Shown one piece after another: positions 6,341 through 7,573 of a stretch of 7,573 nucleotides of DNA. Position 1 is the stretch's first letter. The number at the start of each line of letters is the position of its first letter. The notes beneath the pieces were generated by a model that was not told where the DNA came from, searched no databases, and worked only from the letters and a program-made list of their open reading frames with translations. Source of the DNA: JTS-RE9 sp964649195 (lineage in GTDB: Bacteria > Planctomycetota > Phycisphaerae > Phycisphaerales > Phycisphaeraceae). The stretch is from contig CAZYPK010000205.1 in assembly GCA_964649195.1 (NCBI GenBank), positions 1 to 7,573 on the forward strand, in the 5' to 3' direction. The translations under genes and the position numbers were made by a program.

Positions 6341-7396
6341 ATGGGGACCTCGCACAAACTCGGCGCACTTTTCCTGAGCGGTCTGCTTCTCAACTCCGGC
6401 TGCCAGACGCAGGTCACGCAGCCCATCACCTTCCCGGCTCCGACCACGCCCACGCTGGTCATCCGCACCTATCCCGTGCCGGCGAAACCGGTGCCGGCGG
6501 CAGGAACAGGAGCAGTGGCAGGTATCAAAGCGGAAGAGAGGCCGGCTCGCGCATCTGCTCCGGCACTGCTGGGAACGGCGCGGCCCGCTGCTTCTGCTCC
6601 TGCCGCTGCCCCTGCCCCTGCTCCTGCCCCTGCCCCTGATCCCGACGCCTGGATTCAGGCCATGCGAAAGGTTCACGCCAACTTCAACGGCACGCCCGGC
6701 TACGTCGCCCTGCTTGGCGACTCGATCACCTTTGCCGATGCGTTCTGGACCCCGCTCGAGTTCACCGACCCCGCACAATACCTCGCCGGTGACGATGGCC
6801 TGCCCGCCCGTCCGCAGGGCAGGCTCTGGAAAGATGTCATCAAAGGTTCGCGCGGCAAGGGCATGGAACATTGCAACGGCTCCGGCTGGCAGGTCGGCTA
6901 CATCCTCCGCAAGATCGATGAAATGATCGCCCGCGAAAAACCCGAAGTCGCCATCCTCATGATCGGCACCAACGACATCGGCGGCGGCAAGGTCTCGCCC
7001 GGCTGGCAGGAAGCCTATGAAAAGATCGTCCGCAAATGCCTCGACGCCCACTGCGTGCCGATCCTCAACACCATCCCGCCTCGCCGCGACCGGGATGAAG
7101 CGGTGGCGGCGGCCAACGCCATCATCCGCGACGTGGCCGGCAAGTACCGCGTCCCGCTGGTGGACTATCACGCCGAACTCGTTCGCCGACGCCCCGGCAG
7201 GGAAATCTACGGCACGCTGATGCAGAACGACGGCGTACACCCCTCGGCAGGCAAAACCAACGTCTTCAACGACACCAACCTCTCCGACTCCGGCTACGCC
7301 CTGCGAAACTGGATGAACTTCCTGGCCTACCGCGAAGTCTATTTCCGCATCCTCCACCCGCGGCAAATCCAGACCGTCAAGACCGCAGGCAAATGA
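6341..7396 (+). CDS. Secreted SGNH/GDSL-family hydrolase (esterase-like)
   Basis: This 351-residue protein has an N-terminal export signal, a long low-complexity linker and a C-terminal SGNH hydrolase domain. Export: Lys6, hydrophobic core about 8-18, then LNSGC with Cys21. The Asn at -3 is unusual for a lipobox, so it may be lipidated or simply cleaved. The linker (about 28-100) is Ala/Pro-rich and ends in an Ala-Pro run. Catalytic blocks are visible: block I ALLGDSIT (Ser128), a Gly in NGSGW (179-183), block III IGTND (Asn211) and block V NDGVHPS (Asp297, His300). These are the four family residues. Family members hydrolyse ester bonds in lipids or acetylated carbohydrates; lysophospholipase-like and acetylxylan-type enzymes share this layout. 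The substrate cannot be told here. No neighbouring gene points to a pathway. The domain is complete, and the start follows AAGGAG. Confidence 0.92.
   Translation: MGTSHKLGALFLSGLLLNSGCQTQVTQPITFPAPTTPTLVIRTYPVPAKPVPAAGTGAVAGIKAEERPARASAPALLGTARPAASAPAAAPAPAPAPAPDPDAWIQAMRKVHANFNGTPGYVALLGDSITFADAFWTPLEFTDPAQYLAGDDGLPARPQGRLWKDVIKGSRGKGMEHCNGSGWQVGYILRKIDEMIAREKPEVAILMIGTNDIGGGKVSPGWQEAYEKIVRKCLDAHCVPILNTIPPRRDRDEAVAAANAIIRDVAGKYRVPLVDYHAELVRRRPGREIYGTLMQNDGVHPSAGKTNVFNDTNLSDSGYALRNWMNFLAYREVYFRILHPRQIQTVKTAGK
6596..6637 (+). repeat. Hexanucleotide tract encoding the Ala-Pro linker
   Basis: Seven in-frame hexamers, four of them GCCCCT and the others GCTCCT or GCCGCT, encode residues 86-99 (mostly Ala-Pro). 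Such tracts can change length by slippage in steps of two residues without breaking the frame. The likely role is a stiff spacer between the membrane or wall and the catalytic domain. Confidence 0.85.
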
Positions 7397-7453
7397 GCGC
7401 GAGGGACGCTGCCTTAATCAGAGTCGGGTTCTGAACACAGGGTAAAAGCATAT

Positions 7454-7513
7454 GGGAGGACGAGGCTCCCGCTGGGAGGGCGAGGCTCCCGCCGGGAGGG
7501 CGAGGCTCCCGCC
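7454..7513. repeat. Three tandem 20-bp units, GGGAGGGCGAGGCTCCCGCC type
   Basis: The units are 7454-7473, 7474-7493 and 7494-7513. Units 2 and 3 are identical; unit 1 differs at two positions (A for G in the seventh, T for C in the last). Each unit is itself partly palindromic (GGGAG with CTCCC), so the array can form several small hairpins. A fourth unit appears to begin at 7514 (GAGCC) and then diverge. There are no spacers, so it is not CRISPR. I recall similar GGGAGGGCGAGGCTCCC repeats as common between genes in planctomycetes, but could not check. Confidence 0.85.
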
Positions 7514-7519
7514 GAGCCG

Positions 7520-7561
7520 TTCGTTTGCGACGGCCCCGCTTTGGGGGCCTGAGCAAACGAA
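7520..7561. repeat. 42-nt two-part hairpin at the end of the 20-bp array
   Basis: TTCGTTTGC (7520-7528) pairs with GCAAACGAA (7553-7561). Inside a 3x3 internal loop, GGCCCC (7532-7537) pairs with GGGGCC (7544-7549) around a six-base loop. All 15 pairs are Watson-Crick. It immediately follows the tandem array and is probably its terminal part. It lies 123 nt after the SGNH stop codon and could help end that transcript, although no T-run follows. Confidence 0.75.
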
Positions 7562-7573
7562 ACTCGCGCGGCA

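Noticed and set aside
6308..7366. Minus-strand open frame (352 codons) opposite the SGNH gene
   Set aside because: The plus strand contains all SGNH catalytic blocks; the minus frame is a low-complexity shadow.
7454..7513. Possible CRISPR array
   Set aside because: The 20-bp units are contiguous with no spacers and are partly self-complementary; no cas genes are nearby.

Overview
The window is GC-rich bacterial chromosome with six protein genes and an unusual number of short palindromic and tandem repeats between them. The likely source is a planctomycete, perhaps of the class Phycisphaerae. The reasons are a futalosine-type menaquinone enzyme close to the SPDPDDAF-type MqnD proteins, a DUF2156 protein, small lipoproteins, few Shine-Dalgarno sites, and G+C-rich intergenic repeats of a kind I associate with that phylum. 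This taxonomic call is inference. No rRNA, tRNA, CRISPR array, transposase or recognisable defence system is present.

Left part (1-2700): a 453-residue multi-span membrane protein of unknown function on the minus strand (98-1459) is divergent from a MoxR-family AAA+ ATPase (1703-2629). The 243 bp between them carries a perfect 9-bp-arm palindrome, two identical 19-bp repeats exactly 60 bp apart, and the two promoters.

Middle part (2694-4504): two minus-strand genes follow. One is an MqnD-like 1,4-dihydroxy-6-naphthoate synthase, convergent with moxR. The other is a small lipoprotein of unknown function. The 254 bp between them holds two 21-bp hairpins that are exact reverse complements of each other.

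Right part (4505-7573): a 428-bp gene-free stretch carries a nested, MITE-like inverted repeat. It is followed by a DUF2156 (LPG_synthase_C-like) acyl-tRNA transferase-fold protein (4933-6021), a 319-bp gap with a heptamer tandem repeat and a hairpin, and a secreted SGNH/GDSL-type esterase (6341-7396). The window ends in a triple 20-bp repeat and a long hairpin.

The genes do not form an obvious pathway; most look like separate transcription units. The most coherent regulatory observation is that four of the six genes (98-1459, moxR, mqnD, lipoprotein) have a TATACT-like -10 box ending exactly 6 or 7 nt before the ATG and no Shine-Dalgarno. This predicts leaderless mRNAs. The other two differ: the SGNH gene has a normal AAGGAG, and the DUF2156 gene has GGAG separated from its ATG by a small hairpin. 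I did not find convincing evidence of a new multi-gene system; the novelty is mainly in the repeats and the translation-start signals.
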